DNA of 64,000 bases from Rhizobium sp. NFR03 (GCF_900111275.1 NZ_FOGR01000007.1:112980-176979); one strand, 5' to 3'. Shown: positions 35,975 to 46,062, counted from the stretch's first letter. Notes: a model not told the origin generated them from the sequence alone. Program-made: numbers and translations.

Positions 35975-36970
35975 ATGGAGGGGCGGATCCGGGCTGCGTT
36001 CCACCGGGAGACCGGAGCGCGGTCCCGCTTGCACCACCGAACGGTTGGCGCGGCCATCCAGGTGGTATTGCTCGCTACGGGTCTTTGGTCCCTTCAGCTG
36101 GAGGAGGCCGCGGCCCGGACCAAAGAGGAGAGGGACGCCCAATGCCTCTATGAGGGCGGCGCGGCATCGCCCGCACTCTGTATTCGTAGAGACAGCTTCA
36201 ATGCCGACCTCTGCCGCGCCATCGAGCACTTCGCGAAACGTTCGGATCTGCCGCCTGATTACTTCGCGCGGCTGCTCTGGCGCGAAAGCCTGTTCAGGCC
36301 TGAAGCCATCAGCCCGAAAGGGGCGGAGGGTATTGCGCAGTTCATGCCGGGCACGGCGCGCGAAAGAGGCCTCGGCGATACGTTCGACGTCATCCAGTCG
36401 CTCGATGCCGCTTCCGCCTATCTCCGGGAGCTTCGCACGCGGTTCGGTAATTTCGGCCTTGCCGCCGCCGCCTATAATGCCGGCGAGGGAGGCCTTTCGC
36501 GGTTTCTTTCGACGGGAAAGTTGCCGCTGGAGACACAGGATTACGTCTTTGCAATCACGGGTCAGACGGCAGAGGTTTGGAAAACCACTCCGCCCACGTC
36601 GGCGGCTCCGCTTCTCGATCCGGCAAAGCCGTTTCTGGAGGCCTGTACCACGCTCGCGACCAGCCGTATCATACGCGACCCTGTTCTCACCGCCTCGGCC
36701 GACTGGGCGCCGTGGGGCGTTCAGCTGGCCGGGCATTATAACCCTGCCACTGCGATGAAACTTTTTGACCTCGCTGTCTCTCGCCTGCCCGCGCCATATA
36801 ATGGTGAGCGCGCCCTTCTCGTCCGGCAGCGCGGCGGTAATTTCGGATATCGGCCACGCTATGCCGCGCGCATCGGGCGCGAAAGCCGAAAGGAGGCGGA
36901 CGCCCTCTGCGACATCGTGCGGAAGGCCGGCGGTGCCTGCATCGTCTTTCGCAACAGGCCCCATCGCTGA
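35975..36970 (+). CDS. Lytic transglycosylase, SLT domain (331 aa)
   Basis: A peptidoglycan-cleaving enzyme. A basic N-terminus and one hydrophobic segment (about residues 24-42, followed by EEAAA) serve as a signal peptide or anchor. The SLT domain spans about residues 70-190. The catalytic glutamate is in LLWRESLFRPEA near residue 105, followed by the GAEGIAQFMPGTA and AAAYNAGEGG family motifs. The C-terminal 130 residues do not match a domain I recognise and include three cysteines. The ATG at 35975 lies 8 bases past the zwf stop; a TTG at 35963 overlapping zwf is an alternative. Confidence 0.88.
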   Translation: MEGRIRAAFHRETGARSRLHHRTVGAAIQVVLLATGLWSLQLEEAAARTKEERDAQCLYEGGAASPALCIRRDSFNADLCRAIEHFAKRSDLPPDYFARLLWRESLFRPEAISPKGAEGIAQFMPGTARERGLGDTFDVIQSLDAASAYLRELRTRFGNFGLAAAAYNAGEGGLSRFLSTGKLPLETQDYVFAITGQTAEVWKTTPPTSAAPLLDPAKPFLEACTTLATSRIIRDPVLTASADWAPWGVQLAGHYNPATAMKLFDLAVSRLPAPYNGERALLVRQRGGNFGYRPRYAARIGRESRKEADALCDIVRKAGGACIVFRNRPHR

Positions 36971-36985
36971 CGGTTCGTCCCGAAC

Positions 36986-37015
36986 AAAAAAGGCCCGACG
37001 ATGCCGGGCCTTTTC
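36986..37015. terminator. Bidirectional terminator between convergent genes
   Basis: AGGCCCG pairs with CGGGCCT around a 7-base loop, flanked by A5 on the left and T4 on the right. It can terminate the transglycosylase transcript on the plus strand and the kdgD transcript on the minus strand. Confidence 0.85.
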
Positions 37016-37033
37016 TCGTGGGTGTTTCGGACG

Positions 37034-38030
<997 letters not shown>

Positions 38031-38045
38031 CAATAGTTGTATGAT

Positions 38046-38780
38046 CTATGCCGCGCCGGCGCCGCGTGTGCTGCGCATGAGAGCCCGGTAGCGTTGCTGG
38101 CTGCCCTTCAGGTGATTGCGCATTGCATCCCGAGCCGCCGCTTCGTCCCGGTCGGCGATCGCGCGGGCAATGGTCTCGTGTTCCTGCTGGATTTGCGAGA
38201 GATAATCGGGCGGCGTGGCTTCCGTCTTGTCATTCCCGAGAAGCGAGCGCGGGATCATCTGCTCGCCGATGGCCTGAAGCAGTTCGCGAAACCGCGGATT
38301 GTTGGTGCTGTCGGCGATGGCGAGGTGAAAGCTGCGGTCGCTGTCTACCGTGGCCGTGCCGGAAGCAATCTGATTGTTCATTACGTGCAGTGCCTCGAAG
38401 ATCAGCTCCTGCTGGGCTGGCGAACAGCGCCCGGCGGCAAGGCCCGCGGCTTCAATCTCGATTGCGGCGCGAACCTCCAGCATCTCGATGATGGACGACA
38501 CGCGGTTGGGATCGACGCTTTGAAGGCCGCCTTGCGGCTTGGGTTGCGTGGCCAGAACGAACACGCCGACGCCGTGCCGCACCTCGACCAGTCCGTCGGC
38601 GCGCAGCGACGCGATGGCTTCCCGGATCACGGTTCGGCTGACCTGATGCTCCTCCGTCAGGCCGCTTTCGCTCGCCAGTTTCTCGCCCGGCTTTAGCGAG
38701 CCGTCCGCAATGGCCGCACGCAGCCGTTCGCTGACGGTGGCCACAAGGTTCCGGCCCTTGCGTGCCGGTGCAGCATGCAT
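38046..38780 (-). CDS. FadR-subfamily GntR regulator (244 aa)
   Basis: An N-terminal GntR winged helix (LRAAIADGSLKPGEKLASES, in part, then EHQVSRTVIREAIASLRADGLVEVRHGVGVFV) is followed by an FCD effector domain from about residue 85. The FCD metal-site pattern with FHLAIADSTNNP near residue 145 is present. It is encoded upstream of kdgD on the same strand and divergent from the aldehyde dehydrogenase. Sugar-acid-responsive FadR proteins commonly sit in such clusters, so the effector is probably a uronate or aldarate intermediate. A frame extension to 38867 has no convincing start. Confidence 0.9.
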   Translation of the reverse strand: MHAAPARKGRNLVATVSERLRAAIADGSLKPGEKLASESGLTEEHQVSRTVIREAIASLRADGLVEVRHGVGVFVLATQPKPQGGLQSVDPNRVSSIIEMLEVRAAIEIEAAGLAAGRCSPAQQELIFEALHVMNNQIASGTATVDSDRSFHLAIADSTNNPRFRELLQAIGEQMIPRSLLGNDKTEATPPDYLSQIQQEHETIARAIADRDEAAARDAMRNHLKGSQQRYRALMRSTRGAGAA

Positions 38781-38921
38781 ATCGTGATCTGATCTCTTCA
38801 AGTTTCCCCGCCCGGTGCATGCGTCGCTCGTCTTATGTGTCGGCAAGATAACGTATATGGACCGCACGCGGGAAGAAATTTATTGACGTCCTCTCGGAGT
38901 CTTATAGGATGACATACGTCA

Positions 38922-38934
38922 GTTATATGATAAC
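38922..38934. promoter_or_regulatory. Inverted repeat upstream of the aldehyde dehydrogenase gene
   Basis: GTTAT and ATAAC are perfect 5-bp arms with a 3-base centre, in an AT-rich patch 96 bases before the dehydrogenase start. The geometry fits a GntR-type operator, but it does not match the 19-base palindrome at kdgD. Confidence 0.4.
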
Positions 38935-39029
38935 AAGACGTCGCGTTGGAGGCGGGACGCCGTGGGCTCGATGTGATCGATAGCTGGCGGAAACGTGCCT
39001 TGCCGTGCGGATGTGTGGAGGAGACGATC

Positions 39030-40463
39030 ATGACCATTTACCAGAACCTCATTGCCGGCGAGTGGGTCGGCTCTCAGGCTTCCCGAAACCTCAGCCCGTC
39101 GGATACGAACGATCTGGTCGGCCTTTATGCGCAGGCCAGCGCCGACGATGCGAAGGATGCCATCGCGGCCGCCAAGGCTGCCTTTCCGGCGTGGTCGCGC
39201 TCCGGCATTATGGAGAGGCATGCCATTCTGCGGAAGGCATCGGACGAAATTCTTGCCCGCAAGGAGGAGCTTGGCGCACTTCTGGCACGTGAGGAGGGCA
39301 AGGTGCTTCCCGAGGCCATCGGAGAGGTGACGCGTGCGGCCCAGATCTTCGATTTCTTCGCCGGTGAAGCGTTGCGCCTGACAGGTGAGACCGTGCCGTC
39401 CGCGCGGCCGGGGATCGGCGTCGAGGTGACGCGTGAGCCGCTTGGCGTCGTCGGGATCATCACGCCCTGGAACTTCCCGATTGCCATTCCCGCCTGGAAG
39501 ATCGCGCCGGCGCTGTGTTACGGCAACACCATCGTCTTTAAGCCTGCGGATCTCGTGCCCGGTTGCGCCTGGGCGATCGTGGATATTCTCAACCGCGCCG
39601 GCCTGCCCAAGGGCGTGTTGAACCTCGTCATGGGTCGCGGCTCGGTGGTCGGGCAGGCTTTGCTCGACAGCCCGGATCTTGCCGGCCTTACCTTCACGGG
39701 GTCCACGGGCACGGGCAAGCGGGTTGCCCTCGCTTCTATCGAGCATAACCGCAAGTTCCAGCTCGAAATGGGCGGCAAGAACCCGATGGTGGTTCTCGAT
39801 GATGCCGACCTCTCGGTCGCGGTCGAGGCGGCCGCCAATTCCGGCTTCTTCTCCACCGGCCAGCGCTGCACCGCATCCTCCAGGCTGATCGTCACCGAAG
39901 GCATTCACGACCGTTTCGTCGCGGCGCTTACCGAGCGGCTAAAGACGTTGACGGTGGACAACGCGATGAAGCCCGGTACGCATATCGGTCCCGTTGTGGA
40001 CGAGCGGCAGTTGAAGCAGGACACCGACTACATCGACATCGGCAAGGCCGAGGGCGCCAGGCTGGCCTTCGGCGGCGAGGTGCTGACGCGCGAAACGCCC
40101 GGCTTCTACCTTCAGCCGACGCTCTTCACCGAGGCGACCAACCAGATGCGCATTTCGCGTGAGGAAATCTTCGGGCCCGTGGTCAGCGTCATCAGGGCAA
40201 AAGATTACGACGAAGCGCTCGCCATCTCCAACGACACGCCTTTCGGCCTGTCGGCAGGCATCGCCACGACGAGCCTGAAGCATGCGACCCATTTCAAGCG
40301 CAACGCGGAAGCGGGGATGGTCATGGTCAACCTGCCCACAGCCGGGGTCGATTTTCATGTGCCGTTCGGCGGGCGCAAGGCCTCCTCGTTCGGTCCGCGT
40401 GAGCAGGGTCGCTATGCCGCCGAGTTCTTTACGGTGGTGAAGACCGCCTACACGCTGGCCTGA
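39030..40463 (+). CDS. 2,5-dioxovalerate (alpha-ketoglutarate semialdehyde)-type dehydrogenase (477 aa)
   Basis: An NAD(P)-dependent aldehyde dehydrogenase of full length. The catalytic cysteine C280 lies in STGQRCTASS and the general base E246 in QLEMGGKNP. TPWNFPIAIPAWKIAPAL, near residue 145, is the cofactor-binding entry, and FTGSTGTGK lies near 223. It follows a strong GGAGGAG ribosome-binding site. The pairing with kdgD suggests it oxidises 2,5-dioxopentanoate to 2-oxoglutarate, feeding the citric-acid cycle. The assignment is from context, because close ALDH paralogues (succinate semialdehyde dehydrogenases) look alike. Confidence 0.85.
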   Translation: MTIYQNLIAGEWVGSQASRNLSPSDTNDLVGLYAQASADDAKDAIAAAKAAFPAWSRSGIMERHAILRKASDEILARKEELGALLAREEGKVLPEAIGEVTRAAQIFDFFAGEALRLTGETVPSARPGIGVEVTREPLGVVGIITPWNFPIAIPAWKIAPALCYGNTIVFKPADLVPGCAWAIVDILNRAGLPKGVLNLVMGRGSVVGQALLDSPDLAGLTFTGSTGTGKRVALASIEHNRKFQLEMGGKNPMVVLDDADLSVAVEAAANSGFFSTGQRCTASSRLIVTEGIHDRFVAALTERLKTLTVDNAMKPGTHIGPVVDERQLKQDTDYIDIGKAEGARLAFGGEVLTRETPGFYLQPTLFTEATNQMRISREEIFGPVVSVIRAKDYDEALAISNDTPFGLSAGIATTSLKHATHFKRNAEAGMVMVNLPTAGVDFHVPFGGRKASSFGPREQGRYAAEFFTVVKTAYTLA

Positions 40464-40532
40464 GCAGGGCGCACGCATACCACACAATGAACGGCAGCGG
40501 CATCGGCCGCGCCTATCCGAGGAGGACTTTCC

Positions 40533-41681
40533 GTGAAAATCGTCGACGTCAACGTGCGCGTCTTTGCCCACACCACCTATCGCCATCAGGACACGGCCGG
40601 CCATGCCCATCCGGGTCCGGCGCACAAGGTAAACCTCGCGCTCCTGACCATCGTCGATGACGAGGGCGGGGAAGGCTATTGCTTCGCGGCGCCCGAGGTC
40701 GTGCGCCCGCATGTCATCGAAAAGTTCGTGAAGAAGGTGCTGATCGGCGCCGACCCCTTCGCGCGCGAACGGCTCTGGCAGGAGCTGGCGCACTGGCAGC
40801 GCGGCAGCGCGGCGCAGTTGACCGACAGGACGCTGGCGGTCGTCGATTGCGCACTGTGGGATCTTGCAGGACGCAAGCTGAATATGCCCGTCCACAAGCT
40901 GATTGGCACCTACCGCGAGAAGATGCTCGCTTACGGCTCGATCATGTGCGGCGACGAACTGGAGAACGGTCTGGCGACGCCGGAGGACTACGGTCGCTTT
41001 GCCGAAAAGCTCGTCGCGCGCGGCTACAAGGGTATCAAGCTGCATACATGGATGCCGCCGGTATCCTGGGCGCCGGACGTCAACATGGACCTCAAGGCCT
41101 GCGCGGCGGTGCGCGAAGCCGTTGGCCCGGATATCCACCTGATGATCGATGCATTCCACTGGTATACCCGGACCGACGCCCTGAAGCTTGGCCGAGGGCT
41201 CGAGGCGCTTGGTTTCGACTGGATCGAGGAGCCGATGGATGAGCAGAGCTCAATGTCCTACGCGTGGCTTTCCGAGAACCTCGACATCCCCGTTCTCGGC
41301 CCCGAAAGCGCCGGCGGCAAACACTTCAGCCGTGCCGAATGGATCGCGACGAAAGCCTGTGACATCCTGCGGACCGGTGTTCACGATGTCGGCGGCATCA
41401 GTCCGGCCATGAAGTGCATGCATCTCGCCGAATCCTTCGGCATGAACTGCGAGATTCATGGAAACGGCGCGCCGAACCTCATCATTGCGGCATGCTCGAA
41501 GAATGCAAATTGGTACGAGCGCGGACTGCTGCATCCCTTCCTGGAATACGATGACGGCTTCGAGTATCTGAACGGTCTCGTCGATCCGATGGATGCGGAC
41601 GGCTACGTTCACATCTCCGACAAGCCGGGTCTTGGCGAAGATATCAACTTCGACTTCATCAACGCAAACCTCGTCGGTTGA
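40533..41681 (+). CDS. Enolase-superfamily (mandelate racemase/muconate lactonizing) sugar-acid enzyme (382 aa)
   Basis: The N-terminal capping domain covers residues 1-130 and a (beta/alpha)7-type barrel the rest. Probable metal ligands are the Asp of IDAFHWY near residue 207, the Glu pair of WIEEPMDE near 232 and the Glu of LGPESAGG near 257. A histidine in CEIHGNG near residue 308 is a candidate base. The second beta-strand reads GIKLHTW, so the usual KxK is KxH, an unusual variant. Enzymes of this family dehydrate or isomerise aldonates and aldarates. It probably feeds the kdgD/dehydrogenase pathway. Specific substrate is unknown. Confidence 0.82.
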   Translation: MKIVDVNVRVFAHTTYRHQDTAGHAHPGPAHKVNLALLTIVDDEGGEGYCFAAPEVVRPHVIEKFVKKVLIGADPFARERLWQELAHWQRGSAAQLTDRTLAVVDCALWDLAGRKLNMPVHKLIGTYREKMLAYGSIMCGDELENGLATPEDYGRFAEKLVARGYKGIKLHTWMPPVSWAPDVNMDLKACAAVREAVGPDIHLMIDAFHWYTRTDALKLGRGLEALGFDWIEEPMDEQSSMSYAWLSENLDIPVLGPESAGGKHFSRAEWIATKACDILRTGVHDVGGISPAMKCMHLAESFGMNCEIHGNGAPNLIIAACSKNANWYERGLLHPFLEYDDGFEYLNGLVDPMDADGYVHISDKPGLGEDINFDFINANLVG

Positions 41682-41684
41682 GGT

Positions 41685-42740
41685 TCAAAGGACGCGATCG
41701 AGCCAGGCGATCGCGTCCTCCTGCTGCTCTACCGTAAACACATGGCCAACCGGCGTCGCCCGTGCCTGAAAAGCATCGGGCGCTCCGGAGGCTTCCCAGA
41801 TCGCGCGCATCTGGCGGAACGCCTCCGCGGAGACGGCTTCCGGAAAATGCCGGTCCTCGCGACCGCTCAGAAAGAGAGCAGGTTTCGGGGCCGCGAGCGC
41901 TGCGAAATGGGGATAGTCGATCCGTCCGGCGATCCCGGGATGCAGCATATAAAAGGCGGACTGGCCGCGCAGCTGGTTGCTGCCGGGCTGCATCAGGCCT
42001 GCCAGCGTTCCCATCCAGCCGCCGGACACGCAGGCTTTTACATAGTGCGAGAGAGCGGCGACCTGCCAGGCCCGCGCACCACCCATCGAAAAGCCGAAGC
42101 TTGCCACGCGCTCGGGCAAGATCCCCTCGAGATGCCTCAGGAATGTCAGAGCTTCCAGATCCTCCTGAAGGACGACGCCGGCGAGCGATTGGCCAAACTG
42201 CATGAGGTTCGCTGCCAGCGCCTGCTGCCCCTCATATCCGGTTCCAGCCCTGCCGCCCCAGCCAAGAGCATCGACGCAGAGAACGCTGTACCCGCGACGC
42301 GCCAGAGCATTTCCGATATGGCGGCCACCGTAAAGACGGGCGACCCATTCGTCCGATAGCGCAGCCGTCTCTCTCGGCTCGTCAGGGCGCCGGATCAGCT
42401 TCTGCCGGCCGATGGAAAAGAAAGAGCCGTGATCGTGGAGCAGCAGGATGCCGGGCGTCGGTCCCTTCGCAGACGGGCGGAGCAGATAGGCGTCTGCGGC
42501 CTCTCCGTTCGAGAAACCAAGCTGAAGATGCTGGCCGAGCAGACCGTCATCCGCCCATTCGGCAAGATGCGTCGCCGAGGGCATGGCGACATGCTCGACG
42601 CCAAGCGCGCCGCGCACGGCAGCGAGCGTCGTGCTCCGCCACGTCACGACATCCGACATGGCCGGATCGAAGTTCCAGGCGAAAACATTTCTATCCCGCA
42701 GTCGCCTTGCGAGATCCGGCATGTTCTCGCCGTCGATCAT
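41685..42740 (-). CDS. Alpha/beta hydrolase, acetyl-esterase-like (351 aa)
   Basis: A serine hydrolase of the dienelactone-hydrolase/acetyl-xylan-esterase-like group. The nucleophile serine is in GFSMGGARAW near residue 220. The acid is probably the Asp of LSGREDRHFPEA near 300, and the histidine is in TPVGHVFTVEQQE near 335. The region GILLLHDHGSFFSIGRQKLI (in part) near 100 supplies the oxyanion loop. Its ATG overlaps the stop of the FadR-type regulator gene (ATGA), so it is the last gene of the Dpp-type operon. No signal peptide is visible, so it acts inside the cell, perhaps removing acyl groups from an imported compound. Confidence 0.8.
   Translation of the reverse strand: MIDGENMPDLARRLRDRNVFAWNFDPAMSDVVTWRSTTLAAVRGALGVEHVAMPSATHLAEWADDGLLGQHLQLGFSNGEAADAYLLRPSAKGPTPGILLLHDHGSFFSIGRQKLIRRPDEPRETAALSDEWVARLYGGRHIGNALARRGYSVLCVDALGWGGRAGTGYEGQQALAANLMQFGQSLAGVVLQEDLEALTFLRHLEGILPERVASFGFSMGGARAWQVAALSHYVKACVSGGWMGTLAGLMQPGSNQLRGQSAFYMLHPGIAGRIDYPHFAALAAPKPALFLSGREDRHFPEAVSAEAFRQMRAIWEASGAPDAFQARATPVGHVFTVEQQEDAIAWLDRVL
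41689..41719. terminator. Hairpin at the end of two convergent genes, embedded in coding DNA
   Basis: A perfect 12-bp stem (AGGACGCGATCG / CGATCGCGTCCT) with a 7-base loop lies 8 bases past the enolase-family stop on the plus strand. It falls within the last codons of the hydrolase on the minus strand. Overlap with coding sequence is unusual. It probably terminates plus-strand transcription. Confidence 0.55.
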
Positions 42741-43486
42741 CCGCCGCGGCGCATGCGCTCGATCATCCGGTCGCGGCTGACCGTCAGATGCTGCCGCATG
42801 GCCAGACGTGCGCCATCGATATCGCGCTCCGTGATAGCGGCGAGGACGAGACGGTGCTCGTTGTTGACCCGCGCGAGATTTGCCTGAAACACCGCTTCCT
42901 CGACGCCGCTGGTCTGCAGCCGCATGCGCGGCATCAGCGTCTCGCCGAGATAGTTGAAGATGCCGAAGAAATGCTCGTTCTGGCTGGCCTTTGCCACCGC
43001 ACAGTGAAACTCGAAATCGGCCTGGCTGTCGCGGATCACATCCCGGATCGCCACATCCATCGCGTCGCAGACGGCGGCCAAGGCGTCGAGATCGGCCTGC
43101 GTGCGACGCTCAGCCGCCAGAGCTGCGGCCTCCGACTCGATGCCGATGCGCAGTTCCAGCCCCTTCAGCTGGTTCTCCACCATTGTGAGCCGCTCATGTG
43201 CCAGTCGAAACGGAGGAATGCCGGCATCATCGCGGACGAAGGCGCCGACCCCGTGCTGGATCGAAACGAGGCCGCTCGCCCTGAGATTGGCGATCGCCTC
43301 GCGTACCACCGTCCGGCTGACGCCGAGCTCGTCGATCAGCACCTTCTCCGTCGGCAGTTGCGAGCCGCGGGAGTATTCTCCCTGCCGGATGCGGTCGGCG
43401 AGCGTGCGGACGACCTGCGAACTCAACGTCTCCCGCCTGCGCGCGGCAGCGGGCAGCGGAACAGAATTGTCGGCATCCATCGTCAT
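42737..43486 (-). CDS. FadR-subfamily GntR regulator (249 aa)
   Basis: A winged-helix domain (LSSQVVRTLADRIRQGEYSR, in part, then ELGVSRTVVREAIANLRASGLVSIQHGVGAFVR) is followed by an FCD domain from about residue 95, with FHCAVAKASQNEHFF near residue 150. It differs clearly from the regulator at 38046. The start at 43486 is the ATG that begins the aligned domain; the frame extends upstream into the ATPase gene. It is encoded within the importer operon, 32 bases after the ATPase stop and overlapping the hydrolase start, so it probably autoregulates the unit. Confidence 0.9.
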   Translation of the reverse strand: MTMDADNSVPLPAAARRRETLSSQVVRTLADRIRQGEYSRGSQLPTEKVLIDELGVSRTVVREAIANLRASGLVSIQHGVGAFVRDDAGIPPFRLAHERLTMVENQLKGLELRIGIESEAAALAAERRTQADLDALAAVCDAMDVAIRDVIRDSQADFEFHCAVAKASQNEHFFGIFNYLGETLMPRMRLQTSGVEEAVFQANLARVNNEHRLVLAAITERDIDGARLAMRQHLTVSRDRMIERMRRGG

Positions 43487-43518
43487 GGCTTGGAACCCCT
43501 CCAGCGGTCGGCAGACTG

Positions 43519-44277
43519 TCAAACGGCCTGGTCGTAGGCAAGGCTCGCTTCGATCAGCTCCCGGGCATAGGGATCGTTCGCCTTGCCCGTCGAGAGAACC
43601 GAGCGATCCATGATCTCCACCACGCGCCCATGTTGCATCACCGCCAGTCGTTCGCACATATGGTCGATCACCGCCAGATCATGGCTGACGAAGAGATAGG
43701 TGAGGTTGCGCCGGGTGCGCAGGTCCGCCAGAAGGTTCAGTACCTCGGCCTGGACGGAAACGTCGAGCGCGGACGTGGGCTCGTCGAGGAGCAGGATGCG
43801 CGGCTCAAGGATGAGCGCGCGCGCGATCGCGACGCGCTGGCGCTGCCCGCCGGAAAGCTCGTGCGGATAGCGGGCGAGGAAAGCAGGGTCGAGCCCGACA
43901 TCGGTCAGCGCCCGTTCCATCCGCTCCAGCTGCCGGTCCATGCGGTGAATGCGCAAGGGTTCCTGCAACGCCGTGCGGATCGACTGGCGCGGATGGAGCG
44001 AACCGTATGGGTCCTGAAATACCATCTGCACCATGCGGCAATAGTCGGCAAAGGGCATGTCCTTGATCGACGTGCCCTCCATCTCGATCGCTCCGTCCCA
44101 GAGCGTCAGCAGCCGGGCGATGCAGCGCAGGATGGTCGATTTACCGGAGCCGGACTCGCCGACCAGCCCGAAGGATTCGCCCGGCTTGACGGAGAATGTG
44201 ACGTCGCCGAGAATCCGACGCTTGGCGGCGCCGGAGCCGAGGTCGATCGAGACATTGCGAACATCGATGGCGTTCAT
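43519..44277 (-). CDS. Dipeptide-type ABC importer ATP-binding protein, DppF-like (252 aa)
   Basis: One of two ATPases in a Dpp/Opp-type importer. Walker A GESGSGKST lies near residue 37, the signature LSGGQRQRVAIARALI near 137, Walker B LLLDEPTSALDVSVQAEVLN near 160 and the H-loop FVSHDLAVI near 195. The characteristic MVFQDPYGSLHPR of DppF-type subunits is present near residue 82. It lacks the C-terminal oligopeptide extension of longer family members. Its start overlaps the stop of the upstream ATPase by 4 bases. Confidence 0.93.
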   Translation of the reverse strand: MNAIDVRNVSIDLGSGAAKRRILGDVTFSVKPGESFGLVGESGSGKSTILRCIARLLTLWDGAIEMEGTSIKDMPFADYCRMVQMVFQDPYGSLHPRQSIRTALQEPLRIHRMDRQLERMERALTDVGLDPAFLARYPHELSGGQRQRVAIARALILEPRILLLDEPTSALDVSVQAEVLNLLADLRTRRNLTYLFVSHDLAVIDHMCERLAVMQHGRVVEIMDRSVLSTGKANDPYARELIEASLAYDQAV

Positions 44278-45143
44278 GGCTGGGCCTCTTCCGTGATGAG
44301 CGCTGTCGGCTCGCGGTTCAGCACCGGCAGCGGGCGGCGGCTTCCACCGATATGCGGCTGCGCGGCGAGCAGGCCGCGGGTGTAAGGGTGTACGCAGTTC
44401 TGCATGTCGCGTGCGGCGCGCTCCTCCACCACTTCGCCGTGGCGCATGACCAGCACCCGGTCGCAGAAATTGCGCACGAGGTTCAGGTCGTGGCTGATCA
44501 TGATCAGGCCAATGCCTTTGTTGGTCACCAGCTCGTTCAGGATATTCAGTACCTGCATGCGCACCGTCACGTCGAGCGCCGACGTCGGCTCGTCGGCGAT
44601 GATGATCTGCGGCTCCGGGATCAGCATCATGGCAATCATGATGCGCTGCCCCATGCCGCCGGAGACCTCGTGCGGATAAAGGCCATAGACCCGTTCGGGA
44701 TCACGGATCTTCACCGCTTCGAGCATGGCGAGCGTCTTCTCGCGCGCAACTTGGGCAGACGCCTTGTTGTGAACGCGATAGGCTTCGGCGATCTGGTCGC
44801 CGACCCGGTGCACCGGGTTCAGCGAGAACTTCGGGTCCTGCAGGATCATGGAGATTCGCTGCCCCCGGATCGAGAGCATCTGCCGTTCGGTCGCGGCCAG
44901 AAGATCGGTGTCTTCGAAATCCATCCGGTCCGCTTCGATGCGTGCCGTCGGCAGCAGCTTGAGAAGAGCGCGGCCGATGGTCGATTTGCCCGAGCCGGAT
45001 TCACCGACAATGCCGAGGCGTTCGCGGCCGAGGTGGAAGGAGACACCCTTGACGACGGGCGTGAAGGCTCGCCCGTTGCGGTAGCTGACGCGCAGGCCTT
45101 CGACGCGAAGGAGGGGCGAGCGGTTGTCCATCTGCGTTTCCAT
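44274..45143 (-). CDS. Dipeptide-type ABC importer ATP-binding protein, DppD-like (289 aa)
   Basis: The second ATPase, with Walker A GESGSGKST near residue 46, the signature VSGGMGQRIMIAMMLIPEP near 158, Walker B IIADEPTSALDVTVRMQVLN near 180 and the H-loop ISHDLNLV near 214. The C-terminal RGLLAAQPHIGGSRR segment, near residue 260, is the cysteine-poor version of the family's oligopeptide extension. An AGGAGG ribosome-binding site lies just upstream of the ATG at 45143. Its own stop overlaps the start of the DppF-like gene. Confidence 0.94.
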   Translation of the reverse strand: METQMDNRSPLLRVEGLRVSYRNGRAFTPVVKGVSFHLGRERLGIVGESGSGKSTIGRALLKLLPTARIEADRMDFEDTDLLAATERQMLSIRGQRISMILQDPKFSLNPVHRVGDQIAEAYRVHNKASAQVAREKTLAMLEAVKIRDPERVYGLYPHEVSGGMGQRIMIAMMLIPEPQIIIADEPTSALDVTVRMQVLNILNELVTNKGIGLIMISHDLNLVRNFCDRVLVMRHGEVVEERAARDMQNCVHPYTRGLLAAQPHIGGSRRPLPVLNREPTALITEEAQP

Positions 45144-45152
45144 CGTCGCCTC

Positions 45153-46061
45153 CTAGTGGCCCTGTTTCGGATCGAGCGCGTCGCGCAGGCCATCACCGAG
45201 CAGGTTGAAGGCCAGGCTGACGAGGAGAATGGCCCCGCCGGGGAACGCGACCAGCCACCAATTGTCGAGCATATAGCGCCGGCCGGTGGCGATCATCGCG
45301 CCCCATTCCGGCAGCGGCGGCTGTGCGCCGAGGCCGAGAAAGCCAAGGCCTGCTGCCGTCAGAATGACGGTTGCCATGCTCAGCGTGACGCGAACAAGCA
45401 CGGAGGGCAGACACATCGGCATGATCGACTTGATGATGATACGCAGCCGGGAGGCGCCCTGCATGCGCGACGCCGAGATGTAGTCCGCATTGCGGAAGGT
45501 CAGCGTTTCCGCGCGCGCCAGCCGGGCGATCGGCGGCCAGGCGGTCAGGCCGATGGCAATGATGGCGTTCTCGAGGCTGGCGCCCAGCGCCGCGACGAAG
45601 GCGAGAGACAGGATGAGGCTCGGGAAGGACAGGAAGATATCGGTGATCCGCATCATGACCGTATCGTACCACCCACCGAAATAGCCGGCGGTCGTGCCGA
45701 CCAGAAGGCCGAGCGGACCGACGATGACGGAGACGATGGTGATGATCGTCAGGCTGATGCGCGAGCCGTGAATGATGCGGCTCAGCACATCGCGACCCAG
45801 TTCGTCCGTGCCGAACAGATGGGCGGCGGAAGGCGGCTGGAGGGCCTGGGCGAGGTTGATCATGTTCGGCTCATAAGGTGCGATCCATGGCGCGACGAGC
45901 GCCGTGACGAGAAGGATCGCGATGACAATGAGGCCGAAGCCGGAGGACGGGTTGGCGAGCAGGTCTTTGAGAACACGGAGCATGCGGCTCCAGGCCGTGT
46001 AGGTTTTCTGGCTGGAAGCGGTCATGGCTGCGGTCCCGATGTCGATGGTTTTCGTCGTCAT
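45153..46061 (-). CDS. Dipeptide-type ABC importer permease, DppC-like (302 aa)
   Basis: An inner-membrane subunit with a cytoplasmic N-terminus of about 40 residues and six membrane helices. LFGTDELGRDVLSRIIHGSR near residue 80 is the DppC/OppC-type hallmark. ISASRMQGASRLRIIIKSIMP (in part) near 200 is the EAA loop. The ATG at 46061 lies just after the stop of the upstream permease. A longer frame to 46100 overlaps that gene. It ends 9 bases before the ATPase start. Confidence 0.93.
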   Translation of the reverse strand: MTTKTIDIGTAAMTASSQKTYTAWSRMLRVLKDLLANPSSGFGLIVIAILLVTALVAPWIAPYEPNMINLAQALQPPSAAHLFGTDELGRDVLSRIIHGSRISLTIITIVSVIVGPLGLLVGTTAGYFGGWYDTVMMRITDIFLSFPSLILSLAFVAALGASLENAIIAIGLTAWPPIARLARAETLTFRNADYISASRMQGASRLRIIIKSIMPMCLPSVLVRVTLSMATVILTAAGLGFLGLGAQPPLPEWGAMIATGRRYMLDNWWLVAFPGGAILLVSLAFNLLGDGLRDALDPKQGH

Positions 46062-46062
46062 G

